Assembly: GCA_006739055.1 (NCBI GenBank) | Contig: AP019702.1 | Coordinates: 434,501-498,500 of the forward strand | Direction: 5' to 3' | Source of the DNA: Allostella vacuolata | GTDB taxonomy: Bacteria > Pseudomonadota > Alphaproteobacteria > ATCC43930 > Allostellaceae | DNA length: 64,000 nt | Shown: positions 46,401 through 54,389 of the stretch, one piece after another | Layout: every line of letters begins with the position of its first letter | Numbering within the stretch: the first letter of the stretch is position 1 | The notes under the pieces: generated by a model | Database searches by the model: none | Told to the model about the DNA's origin: nothing | The model's input: only the letters and a program-made list of their open reading frames with translations | Translations under genes and position numbers: made by a program

Positions 46401-47624
46401 TCACCGGAACAGCAGGTCGAAGTAGAAGGCCGGCCGCGTCAGCGCCTTGCGCGGCAACTCGTTGGCGATCATGGCGCAGATCATGTCGCGGACCCGCGGG
46501 CTGCGTGCTGCCCTGCGGATGGTGAACTCGAGCAGCGGACGGAAGCGCGCGATGCGCTGCAGCCGCGCGCTGACCGCCAGCTCGTCCCCGACCTCGGCCC
46601 ACAGGGCATCATCGTACCGGGCGAGGCTCGTGGCGCCGGTATCGCCTTCCGCCAGCGCCTGCACGGCCGTCGCCACCGCCCGCCGGCCGGAGAACATCGC
46701 GTTGCCGATGCCCTCGCCCGTGAAGGGATCGACCAGTCCGGCGGCGTCGCCCAGCAGCAGGAACCCGTCGCCGGACGCCGGCCGGCGGCGGCTGCCGAGC
46801 GGCAGCTGCCAGCCGACCGTACGCCCGATCTGGACCGCCGCGGCGAAGCGCGGCGCCAGGAAGCGATCGCGGACCAGGCGCTCCAGCGTCTCGACGAGGT
46901 TGACCCCGTCGCGCTTCATCGGGCCGCCCAGCATGCCGATCCCGACATTGGCCGCGCCGCCGCCCAGCGGGAAGATCCACAGGTAGCCAGGCCGGACCGC
47001 GTCGACATAGTGCAGTTCGATCCGGTCGGAGAGATCGCCGACATCGCGATAGTAGGCGCGGACGCCGGTTGCGGTGTGCTCCGGATCATGCGCGTAGAGG
47101 CCGGCCCGGCGGGCGACGATCGATCGGTAGCCGTCGGCGCCGAGGACGATGCGCGCGGCCAGCTCCTCCGGCCGCCCGGTCGCCAGATCCCGCCCGCGCA
47201 CCCCGCCCACGGCCCCCGCCGCGTCCAGCACCAGGTCCTCGACGGCGAAGCCCTCGCGGCACTCGACCCCCGATCGGACGGCGGCGGCGAAGAGAAACGC
47301 GTCGAAATCCGTCCGCCGGACGACGAAGCCCGTCACCCGTCCGGGATCTGCCGCCCGCGACAGGTCGATGTCGGCACCGACATGGTCCGGGCTGCCGAAC
47401 AGGATGTGGCCGACCTCGGCCCCGGGCAGCCGCCTGACGCCGTCGACCAGCCCCAGCTCGCCCAGGATGGCGACCGCCTTGCCGCTGATCGCGTCGCCGC
47501 AGATCTTGTCGCGGGGAAACCGGGCCTTCTCCAGCAGCAGCGTGCGCAGGCCGGCGCGGGCGGCGTAGAGCGCGGCGGCGGTGCCCGCCGGCCCGCCACC
47601 GACGATGATGAGGTCGTAGGTCAT
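46401..47624 (-). CDS. Geranylgeranyl reductase-like FAD flavoprotein
   Basis: 407 residues. FAD-binding DLIIVGGGPAGTAAALYAARAG at the N terminus, FPRDKICGDAISGKAVAIL (the GGR loop with cysteine), and LLGDAAGLVDPFTGEGIGNAM near 280-300 place it in the GGR family. These enzymes saturate double bonds of geranylgeranyl chains in chlorophyll or archaeal lipids. No bacteriochlorophyll genes are seen nearby. Start ATG 47624 overlaps the stop of the prenyl synthase by four bases, so both are made together. Confidence 0.88.
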   Translation of the reverse strand: MTYDLIIVGGGPAGTAAALYAARAGLRTLLLEKARFPRDKICGDAISGKAVAILGELGLVDGVRRLPGAEVGHILFGSPDHVGADIDLSRAADPGRVTGFVVRRTDFDAFLFAAAVRSGVECREGFAVEDLVLDAAGAVGGVRGRDLATGRPEELAARIVLGADGYRSIVARRAGLYAHDPEHTATGVRAYYRDVGDLSDRIELHYVDAVRPGYLWIFPLGGGAANVGIGMLGGPMKRDGVNLVETLERLVRDRFLAPRFAAAVQIGRTVGWQLPLGSRRRPASGDGFLLLGDAAGLVDPFTGEGIGNAMFSGRRAVATAVQALAEGDTGATSLARYDDALWAEVGDELAVSARLQRIARFRPLLEFTIRRAARSPRVRDMICAMIANELPRKALTRPAFYFDLLFR

Positions 47625-48508
47625 CGGCCGGGGCCGGCCCGATCCGGCGCGTCGCGGCCGGCGAGCAGCCCCAGCACATAGGCGTCGATGGCAGCGGGGT
47701 CGATGCCGGCTCCACGGACGATGCGACCCGCCTCGGCGAGCAGGTCGCGAACGCGATCCCGTGCCGCCGGGGCGCCCACCGCGGCGGCATAGTTGGGCTG
47801 GCCGGCGGCCGTGTCCCGGTCGCGGTCGGCGAGATCGTCGAAGATCTGGTAGGCGATGCCGAGGCGCATCCCGTACTCGGCGAGCGCCGCCGCCGCCTGG
47901 GTCCCGCCGCCGCCCGCCATGGCCCCCAGCTCGCACGCGGTGGCGACGACGCAGCCGCTCTTGCGCCGGTGCAGCGTCTCCAGCCGGGACGCGTCCAGCG
48001 CGGCCCCGCGGCCGCTGCGGCGCGTCGCCAGGTCGTCGAACTGGCCGGCGCACATGCCCCGTTCTCCGACGGTCCGTGCCAGCCGGGCCACGGCATCCGT
48101 CCCGCGGGCGTGGTCGCAGGCGCCGGCGATCTCGAAGGCGCGTGCGAGGAGCGCCACGGATGCCAGGATGGCGGTCGCCTCGCCGTGGCGGCGATGTAGC
48201 GACGGCTCGCCGCGCCGCTCGCCCGCATCGTCCATCGCGGGCAGGTCGTCGAGGACGAGCGAGGCCGCGTGGACCATCTCGACGGCGCAGGCGAGGTCGA
48301 GCGCATCCTCCGCCCGCCCGCCGACCGCGACGCAGGAGAGCAGGGCGAGCGTCGCCCGCAGCCGCCGGCCGCCGCGCAGCGTCGCATCGGCCATCGCCTG
48401 CCGCAGGCCGCTTCCGGGCTCGGGCCGCAACAGTTCGCCCAGCCGGCTGTCGACCCGGCGGCGCAGCCGTCCGGTATCCGTGGTGCGGACCCTCTCGATC
48501 ACTGACAT
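47621..48508 (-). CDS. Polyprenyl diphosphate synthase, GGPP/FPP type
   Basis: 295 residues. First aspartate motif DDLPAMDD (about 87-94) and second motif FDDLADRD (about 219-226), with GGRRLRATL as the GGKRxRP-like motif. Short chain lengths (C15-C20) are usual for this size. The two residues before the first motif are small/aliphatic (LV), so the length cannot be fixed by eye. It makes the prenyl donor for the UbiA enzyme and the substrate for the reductase encoded downstream. Confidence 0.88.
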   Translation of the reverse strand: MSVIERVRTTDTGRLRRRVDSRLGELLRPEPGSGLRQAMADATLRGGRRLRATLALLSCVAVGGRAEDALDLACAVEMVHAASLVLDDLPAMDDAGERRGEPSLHRRHGEATAILASVALLARAFEIAGACDHARGTDAVARLARTVGERGMCAGQFDDLATRRSGRGAALDASRLETLHRRKSGCVVATACELGAMAGGGGTQAAAALAEYGMRLGIAYQIFDDLADRDRDTAAGQPNYAAAVGAPAARDRVRDLLAEAGRIVRGAGIDPAAIDAYVLGLLAGRDAPDRAGPGR

Positions 48509-48511
48509 CGG

Positions 48512-49495
48512 TCAGTCCCCCTTGGCTGTGGCGATCGCCGACAGGGTCGCCAGCGACCGGTCGACCCGGTCGCCCAGCGTCGCCCCGACCAGCCGCGCCC
48601 TGCCCCCCGGCCGGTCGGGAGGGTCGAAGGCGAACCCGAACGGATCCCAGTCGTTGCCAAGGCCGGCGAAGCGAAAGCGCAGGTCGTGCACGGTCACCCG
48701 CGCCCCCTCGACCCGCCAGACCGGCGCTCGCAGGAATGTCTCCAGCCCCCATGGCAGGGCCGAGCCGCGGACGGCGGCGACGGCCGGGTCGGATCCGGCG
48801 GAGGCGACCGGCGGCAGCGGTTGGATCTGCCCGGCGACCGGCCGGATGGCAAACTGGCGGTAGCCGCCGGGATGCGCTGCGATGCCGCGCCAGTGCCAGG
48901 GTGCCAGCGGCTCCGGCACGAGGGCGACAATGGGGCCGGTGGCGGCCGCCGCCAGCATCTCGGCGGCGCGGTCGCGCAGGATCGCTGCCGCCCCGACATG
49001 CGCCACCGCCAGCAGGATCGCCAGTCGTGCCACCGGCACCCGCCGACGGGGCGACGGCACGAAGGAGAGCACGAGGCCGGCCGCGAGGATTCCGGTGAAC
49101 ACGGGGTCGACGACGAAGAGCAGCCCCAGTTCGATCCGCGCGTCCGACAGGGGATAGAAAAGCAGCACGCCATAGGCGTTGAGCAGGTCGAGGGCGAGAT
49201 GGACCGCAATTCCCGTAGCGGCCAGCAGGACGGTGGCACCGAAGCCGTCGCGACCGCCCGCCATCCGCGCCAGCAGGGCGAGGCCCGCCGCCAGCGCCGG
49301 CATGGCCACCAGGGAATGGGTCAGCGTGTGGCGCAGCAGGGCGGCGCGGGCCGGATCGAGGACGACCGCGAGCATGTCGATATCCGGCAGCAGCGACGCC
49401 GCGACCAGGACCATGGCCGGTTCGGCACGCCCGCTCCAGGCGGCGCGGGTGCGCGCGACGAGCAGGCCCGCAATGGCATGGGTGGCAAGGTCCAT
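48512..49495 (-). CDS. YdjM/DUF457-like membrane-bound metal-dependent hydrolase
   Basis: 327 residues. The N-terminal MDLATHAIAGLLVARTR, then LLPDIDML and LRHTLTHSL, are the metal-site motifs of the YdjM family, followed by four or five membrane helices and a soluble C-terminal domain. The family's substrates are unknown; a lipid phosphate or lipid headgroup would suit this context. It starts 6 bases after the permease and ends 3 bases before the prenyl synthase. Confidence 0.8.
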   Translation of the reverse strand: MDLATHAIAGLLVARTRAAWSGRAEPAMVLVAASLLPDIDMLAVVLDPARAALLRHTLTHSLVAMPALAAGLALLARMAGGRDGFGATVLLAATGIAVHLALDLLNAYGVLLFYPLSDARIELGLLFVVDPVFTGILAAGLVLSFVPSPRRRVPVARLAILLAVAHVGAAAILRDRAAEMLAAAATGPIVALVPEPLAPWHWRGIAAHPGGYRQFAIRPVAGQIQPLPPVASAGSDPAVAAVRGSALPWGLETFLRAPVWRVEGARVTVHDLRFRFAGLGNDWDPFGFAFDPPDRPGGRARLVGATLGDRVDRSLATLSAIATAKGD

Positions 49496-49501
49496 GGGCG
49501 G

Positions 49502-50758
49502 CTACCCGACGGCCCCGCGCAGGACGATCAGCGGGTCCGTCCCGGCGGCCCGCCGTGCCGGCAGCAGCGCGCCCAGGCCCGCCGTCGCCACCGCGGCGGC
49601 GGCCGCGATCGCGTAGTGGCCGGCCCAGTCGAAGAGCAGGAAGTGGTTGGACTGGATGATCGGACCCTGGATCTCGACCGGCACGCGGCCGAGCAGCGAG
49701 ACCGCGGCATGGCCCAGGAGGCAGCCGGCAAGCGCCCCCAGCAGTCCCAGCACCAGCCCCTCGACGAGGAACATCGCGGCGACGAACCGGGCCGGGAAGC
49801 CGAGCGACCGCAGGATCGCGATGTCGCGGACCTTCTCCATCGTGATCGTCGACACGATGTTGTAGACGGCGGTCCCGGACATCATGAACAGGCCGCCGAG
49901 TGCGGTGAAGGTCACGCCGTTCAGGATGCCGAACAGGTCGAGCACGCTGCCATGCGTCTCCTGCCAGGGTTCGGCGCGGAAGCCGTGGTCGGTTTCCAGC
50001 CGGCGGGCCAGGTCGATCGCGCGGGCATTGTCGTCGAGGCGGACATGGATCTGGTTGACGACGTTGGGCCGTGCCTCCAGCGTCTGCGCCCGGGTCAGCA
50101 GGACGTAGCCCTGGGTCTCGTCCAGCTGCGGCACGCCGGTGCGGAAGATGCCGACCACCTTCAGCCCGACCTCGCCACCGGCCGCCCCCTGGGCCCGGAT
50201 GGTGTCGCGCGCGCCCGCACCCAGCCGCCGCGCCACCCCCTCCCCCAGGATCACCCCGTCGGCGCTGGCCGACAGATCGGCCAGCGCCCCTACCCGGAGG
50301 TCGCGGTCGAGGCTGCTGACGTGGCGGTGGAGATCGGGCTCGATGCCGAACAGCGTGACCGGCTCGGCGACCGTGCCGTACCGCAGCACGACCGGCGCCC
50401 GCATCACCGGTGCCGCGAAGGCCGCCGGCTCGGCGGCGAGGTCGGCCATCGTCTCCGCGACGTTCTTGATGCCGCGGGCCGGGGGTCGCGGCCGGACGCC
50501 GGCGACGACGGCCAGGCCGCGGCCGGATACCCGCTCGAGCGGCTGGGCCGCGGGCATCCGGTACTCGTCCTTGACCACGACATGCGGTGCCACGTCGATC
50601 AGCTTGGCCACGAAGTCGTGCTGGAAGCCGCGCAGCAGCGCCGCGATGCCGATGAAGAACGCGGCACCCAGGGCGATGCCGGCCACGGCGGACAGGGTCT
50701 GCCGCGGCCGCTCGGCCAGATGCGCCAGCGCGATCTCGATGAAGAGCGGCAGCGGCAC
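49502..50758 (-). CDS. MacB/DevC/LolE-type ABC transporter permease
   Basis: 418 residues with four membrane helices (about 20-45, 290-315, 335-360, 378-400) around a large periplasmic domain, the FtsX/MacB permease form. LRSLGFPARFVAAMFLVEGLVLGLLGALAG is the typical coupling-helix region. GTG start. It works with the ATPase and membrane-fusion protein genes upstream, from which it is separated only by the RTX gene. Such trios export lipids or peptides; DevBCA exports heterocyst glycolipid. Confidence 0.87.
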   Translation of the reverse strand: MPLPLFIEIALAHLAERPRQTLSAVAGIALGAAFFIGIAALLRGFQHDFVAKLIDVAPHVVVKDEYRMPAAQPLERVSGRGLAVVAGVRPRPPARGIKNVAETMADLAAEPAAFAAPVMRAPVVLRYGTVAEPVTLFGIEPDLHRHVSSLDRDLRVGALADLSASADGVILGEGVARRLGAGARDTIRAQGAAGGEVGLKVVGIFRTGVPQLDETQGYVLLTRAQTLEARPNVVNQIHVRLDDNARAIDLARRLETDHGFRAEPWQETHGSVLDLFGILNGVTFTALGGLFMMSGTAVYNIVSTITMEKVRDIAILRSLGFPARFVAAMFLVEGLVLGLLGALAGCLLGHAAVSLLGRVPVEIQGPIIQSNHFLLFDWAGHYAIAAAAAVATAGLGALLPARRAAGTDPLIVLRGAVG

Positions 50759-50794
50759 ACCGGGGTCCCTCGGGGCGGGGGTGCGGACCGGCGC

Positions 50795-51880
50795 CTAGAA
50801 GATGAAGTCGAAGTTGCCGGCGTGCAGCTGGCCGGGCAGCACCCCGTCGATGCGCAGCGTGTTGCCCGCCCCCAGGTCGATGATGCTGTTGCCGAGGCCG
50901 TCGGCGGTGATCCTGGCGAACAGGACGGAGAAGTCGCTGGCCGCCGTGTAGCCGATGCCGTTGATGTCCGGCTCCAGCCTGATCAACTCGGTCGCGGCAT
51001 CGAAGTCGATGATCACGTCGCGCCCGTCGCCGGTGTAGATCGAGAAGGCATCGGTGCCTTCGCCGCCCTGCAGGGTGTCGTTGCCCGGATCGCCGACCAG
51101 CGTGTCGTTCCCCAGGTTGCCGATCAGGAAGTCGTTGCCGCCGACGCCGTACTCGAAGATATCGCCGATCAGGAAGTCGTCGCCCTGGCCGCCGAACACG
51201 GAATCGTTGCCGAGGCCGCCATAGACGGTGTCGTTGCCGATATTGCCGTTGACGTGCCAATCGTCCCCGTCGTCGCCGTAGACGAGGTCGCTGCCCTGGC
51301 CGCCGCGCGCGAAGTCGGTGCCCTGGCCGCCATGGACCGTGTCGTTGCCGAGGTTGCCGTTGACCTCGTCGTTGCCGGTATCACCATAGACCAGATCGTT
51401 GCCGCTCATGCCGAGCACGATGTCGTCGCCGTCATAGCCGCGCAGGGTGTCGTTGCCCAGTGCCGAGACGATGGTGTCGTTGCCGACGAAGAGGAACGAG
51501 ATGCCGCCGTCGATGTCGTCGTCGCCGACGTCGGTCTCGTCGTCGATGCCGCTGGCTTCGAGATAGGCCAGGACCTCGGGACCGGTCAGGTCGATGCCGG
51601 CCATGGTGATCCAGGAGACCCCGCCGACCGAGACGGCAACGGCATCCAGCCGGATCTGATCTATGCCGGCCATCAGGAGGTCGAGATTCTCCGCCGCCAG
51701 GGCATCGATGATGGGCTGGAACGTTCCGATGATCGTGATCGACCGCCCGTCGGACAGGGTGGCCGCGATCTGCGTCGCGGTGATCGAGGGCTCCCCCGAT
51801 ACCTCGACGCCGTCGAGGTTGATTACTCCGGCAATGTCGGAGGCATCGACGGCATAGTTCTGGATCGTGACCTGGACCAT
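50795..51880 (-). CDS. RTX-repeat calcium-binding protein, probably type I secreted
   Basis: 361 residues. A unique N-terminal domain (1-125) is followed by about a dozen RTX nonapeptides (GNDTLRGYDGDD, GGQGDDFLIGD and variants, about 133-275) that fold into a calcium-bound beta roll. The C-terminal 60 residues end in NFDFIF, a plausible type I secretion tail. There is no Sec signal peptide. GGAGGGATCC precedes the ATG. It sits between the membrane-fusion and permease genes of the exporter, an unusual place. Confidence 0.87.
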   Translation of the reverse strand: MVQVTIQNYAVDASDIAGVINLDGVEVSGEPSITATQIAATLSDGRSITIIGTFQPIIDALAAENLDLLMAGIDQIRLDAVAVSVGGVSWITMAGIDLTGPEVLAYLEASGIDDETDVGDDDIDGGISFLFVGNDTIVSALGNDTLRGYDGDDIVLGMSGNDLVYGDTGNDEVNGNLGNDTVHGGQGTDFARGGQGSDLVYGDDGDDWHVNGNIGNDTVYGGLGNDSVFGGQGDDFLIGDIFEYGVGGNDFLIGNLGNDTLVGDPGNDTLQGGEGTDAFSIYTGDGRDVIIDFDAATELIRLEPDINGIGYTAASDFSVLFARITADGLGNSIIDLGAGNTLRIDGVLPGQLHAGNFDFIF

Positions 51881-51987
51881 GGATCCCTCCGGTGGCGTCG
51901 CCTACCCCCGGGATCGGCGCACACGGGGAGCCGGTCCGCCCGGATCGGCGAATGCAGTGATACTCGGGCCGCCGGCGCACCGGGGCA

Positions 51988-52001
51988 TTGAGGCAGATCA
52001 A
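51988..52001. promoter_or_regulatory. FNR-like box upstream of the RTX gene
   Basis: TTGAG-GCAG-ATCAA, one change from consensus, in the 149-base gap before the RTX gene. It would put a transcription start near 51953, giving a leader of about 73 bases. Confidence 0.4.
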
Positions 52002-52029
52002 TTGATGGAGGAGGTGATCGCTTGTTTCG

Positions 52030-53085
52030 CTACCGGGACTGCGTCGCACTCTCGGCCGGCACGCGGATCGGCCGGACGCGGGCGCCGCCGACCAGCGATA
52101 CTGGCGGGTCGAGGACGATCTCCTCGTCGCCGGCCAGCCCCTCGCGGACCTCGACCAGATCCCGCCCGCGCAGACCGACCCGGATCTGCCGATGCCAGGT
52201 CCGGCCCGCATCGACGACCCAGAGGCCGCTCCCGGCGAGCGCCGCGCGCGGCACGAGCAGGACCCGATCGGCCGAGCGCACCACCACGTTGACCTCGACC
52301 GTCATGCCGAGCGACAGGGCTTCGTCCGGATCGGCTGCTCCTGGTGGCGCGTCGAGGGCGATGCGGATTCGAAAGGACCGCTGGTCGGAATCGCCGAAGG
52401 GCGTGCGCTCGATCACCCGGCCGGCGAAGCTGCGGCCGGGATGGGCGTCGGCGCTGGCGAAGGCGCGCTGGCCGAGCTCGACCCGCGGGAAATACTCCTC
52501 GTCGATCTGCGCCACGATCAGCCGGTCACGCGGGCTGCCGATCCAGAAGAGCCGCGTGCCGGGATCGACGACCTCGCCGACCCGGCCCTCCCGGCGCAGC
52601 ACCCGGCCGGCGATCGGCGCGGTCACCCGGGACTGGCGCAGCGCTTCGGCCGCCATGGTCCGCTGTGCGGTGGCCTGGTCGAACTCGCTCTGCAGCAGTT
52701 CGAGCGTCTTGCGGCTTGCCGCACCCCCGGCGACGAGCGCCCGCTGGCGCGCGCGCTCGGACTCGAGATAGCGGAGCCGGGATTCGATTTCGGCCATCCG
52801 CGCGCGCTGGTTCTGGTCGTCGATCTGCGCCAGCAGCTCGCCGGCCGCCACGTCCTGCCCCTCCGCCCGCAGCAGCGAGACGAGGCGCCCGCCGGCCTCG
52901 GTCCGGACCTTGGCCCAGGCCAGCGGCTCGACCACGCCGGTGGCGTAGACGCCCTCGGCCAGCGGCCCCCAGCGGGGCGCGGTGGTGCGGACGAGCGGCG
53001 GCGCCAGAACCCGCGCCTCGATGATCCAGGCCAGGGCCGCCAGGGCCGCGAGGATGAGGGCCAGCGACAGGCGATAGCGTCGCAT
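52030..53085 (-). CDS. HlyD/MacA/DevB-type membrane-fusion protein
   Basis: 351 residues. One N-terminal membrane anchor (about 5-23), a biotinyl-lipoyl-like half (ATGVVEPLAWAKVRTEAGG), an alpha-helical hairpin (about 95-150), then RVTAPIAGRVLRREGRVGEVV and a beta-barrel end. It would bridge the ABC permease and a TolC-type outer channel. It lies 27 bases after the ATPase gene. Confidence 0.87.
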   Translation of the reverse strand: MRRYRLSLALILAALAALAWIIEARVLAPPLVRTTAPRWGPLAEGVYATGVVEPLAWAKVRTEAGGRLVSLLRAEGQDVAAGELLAQIDDQNQRARMAEIESRLRYLESERARQRALVAGGAASRKTLELLQSEFDQATAQRTMAAEALRQSRVTAPIAGRVLRREGRVGEVVDPGTRLFWIGSPRDRLIVAQIDEEYFPRVELGQRAFASADAHPGRSFAGRVIERTPFGDSDQRSFRIRIALDAPPGAADPDEALSLGMTVEVNVVVRSADRVLLVPRAALAGSGLWVVDAGRTWHRQIRVGLRGRDLVEVREGLAGDEEIVLDPPVSLVGGARVRPIRVPAESATQSR

Positions 53086-53112
53086 CGGGAATAGCGGCCG
53101 CGGCCGGGGCGC

Positions 53113-53868
53113 TCAGGCGGCGCGATCGGCGACGATGCGCCCATCGACCAGGTGGATGCGGCGATGGGTGCGCTCGGCCAGTGCCAGATCGTGGGTCACG
53201 ATGATGACCGTCCGCTCCCCTTGACGCACCAGCCGGTCCAGGATGTCGAAGACGATGGCGGCATTCTGCGTGTCCAGGTTGCCGGTCGGTTCGTCGGCCA
53301 GGATGTAGTCGGGATCGTTGGCGAGCGCGCGGGCCAGCGCCGCCCGCTGGCGCTGCCCACCCGACAGCTGGTCGGGGCGTTTCGCCGCCTCCCCATCGAG
53401 TTGCAGCGCGGCGAGGATCCCGCTCGCCCGGTGCCGCATCCGCTCCAGCGGCTGCCCGCCCTTGCGGCGCATCGGGATCAGCAGGTTGTCGAGCACCGTG
53501 AACTCGGGCAGCAGGAAGTGGAACTGGAACACGAACCCGATGCGGCCGAGGCGCAGCGCCGCCAGGGTCGCCTCGTCCATTGCGCCGGTGTCGTGCCCGT
53601 CGAGTTCGATGGTGCCCGTGGTCGGCAGGTCGAGCAGGCCCAGCAGATAGAGCAGCGACGACTTGCCCGAGCCGGACGGCCCGGTGATCGCCACGAACTC
53701 ACCCTTGCCGATGGCCAGGTCGATGTCGCGGACGAGCGTCACGGGGACCGCGCCCGGCAGGATGCGGCTGACGCCGCGGGCCACGATGCCGGTGTCGCGA
53801 GTGCCCGCGCCCGCACCACGGCCGGCGACGCCACCCGGAACCGCCTCCGCCTCCCGCTGTGCCGGCAC
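53113..53868 (-). CDS. LolD/MacB/DevA-type ABC transporter ATPase
   Basis: 251 residues. Walker A GPSGSGKSS, Q-loop FVFQFHFLLPEF, signature LSGGQRQR, Walker B YILADEPTGNLD and H-loop THD are all intact. The D-loop and the EPTGNLD wording mark the MacB/LolD group. I chose GTG 53868 (VPAQREA), which has GGAGGAAG upstream; GTG 53892 would add 8 residues that include the ribosome site. First gene of the exporter-isoprenoid cluster, with an FNR-like box 76 bases upstream. Confidence 0.88.
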   Translation of the reverse strand: MPAQREAEAVPGGVAGRGAGAGTRDTGIVARGVSRILPGAVPVTLVRDIDLAIGKGEFVAITGPSGSGKSSLLYLLGLLDLPTTGTIELDGHDTGAMDEATLAALRLGRIGFVFQFHFLLPEFTVLDNLLIPMRRKGGQPLERMRHRASGILAALQLDGEAAKRPDQLSGGQRQRAALARALANDPDYILADEPTGNLDTQNAAIVFDILDRLVRQGERTVIIVTHDLALAERTHRRIHLVDGRIVADRAA

Positions 53869-53943
53869 CAGTCTTCCTCCGTCTCTGCCCACCGACCGGG
53901 CGGCTCACCCGTTCGATTGAAAGCGCATGGCGGACGGCGCGCG

Positions 53944-53957
53944 TTGATGTACGTCAA
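53944..53957. promoter_or_regulatory. FNR/Dnr-type box upstream of the ABC exporter cluster
   Basis: TTGAT-GTAC-GTCAA, one change from consensus and the same variant half-site (GTCAA) as the narK box. Activation from -41.5 would start transcription near 53909, 40 bases before the ATPase start. Confidence 0.55.
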
Positions 53958-54065
53958 CCGGGCGCCGCCCCTTCGAGGCGAGCCGATGACGGAAGGTAGC
54001 CCGATCCTCGGTCCGCTTCCATTGCGGGGTCCGGCGCCGGTCCCGCGGGGTGGCTCGACCGGAGC

Positions 54066-54091
54066 GGAACCCGGCGCACGGCGGACCGGTT
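54066..54091 (+). promoter_or_regulatory. EcfG-like promoter of the small stress protein gene
   Basis: GGAAC-N17-GGTT, 32 bases before the ATG at 54123. The consensus for alphaproteobacterial general stress sigma EcfG is GGAAC-N16/17-CGTT. Confidence 0.55.
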
Positions 54092-54122
54092 GAACCGAGA
54101 TCGGCCAGATCCGGAGGCAGCC

Positions 54123-54389
54123 ATGAGCGAAGCCAGGCACATCAGCGACCATGCGGCGATCCGTCGTTGGGCGGAGGAGCGCGACGGCATACCGGCGATC
54201 GTCCGCGACACCGAAGGCGAGGATGGGTCGGGAATCCTCCGCTTCGACTTCGCGCCGCGCGACGCGTCGCTGAAGGAAATCTCCTGGGACGAGTTCTTCT
54301 CGATATTCGAGCGCAAGAACCTGGCGCTGCTGGCCCAGGACAGGATCGACGGAGAGACCAGCCGCTTCTTCAAGTTCGTCGAGCGATGA
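54123..54389 (+). CDS. Small conserved protein of unknown function
   Basis: 88 residues, acidic, no signal or membrane segment. It belongs to a family of short alphaproteobacterial proteins with the pattern HxAIRRWAEERxGxPA, then GILRFDF and EISWDEFFxxFExxNLALLxQD. These are often mislabelled as glucan branching enzymes. The function is unknown. GGAGG precedes the ATG, an EcfG-like promoter lies upstream, and the stop overlaps the next SDR gene by four bases. Confidence 0.8.
   Translation: MSEARHISDHAAIRRWAEERDGIPAIVRDTEGEDGSGILRFDFAPRDASLKEISWDEFFSIFERKNLALLAQDRIDGETSRFFKFVER

Noticed and set aside
46401-51260. 1619-codon minus-strand open frame covering GGR and upstream genes
   Set aside because: Only the last 407 codons from ATG 47624 are a real protein (GGR). 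The upstream part is out-of-frame reading of the permease, hydrolase and prenyl synthase genes.
51060-51490. Regular short DNA repeats resembling a CRISPR or tandem array
   Set aside because: They encode the RTX nonapeptides in frame; there are no unique spacers of equal length.
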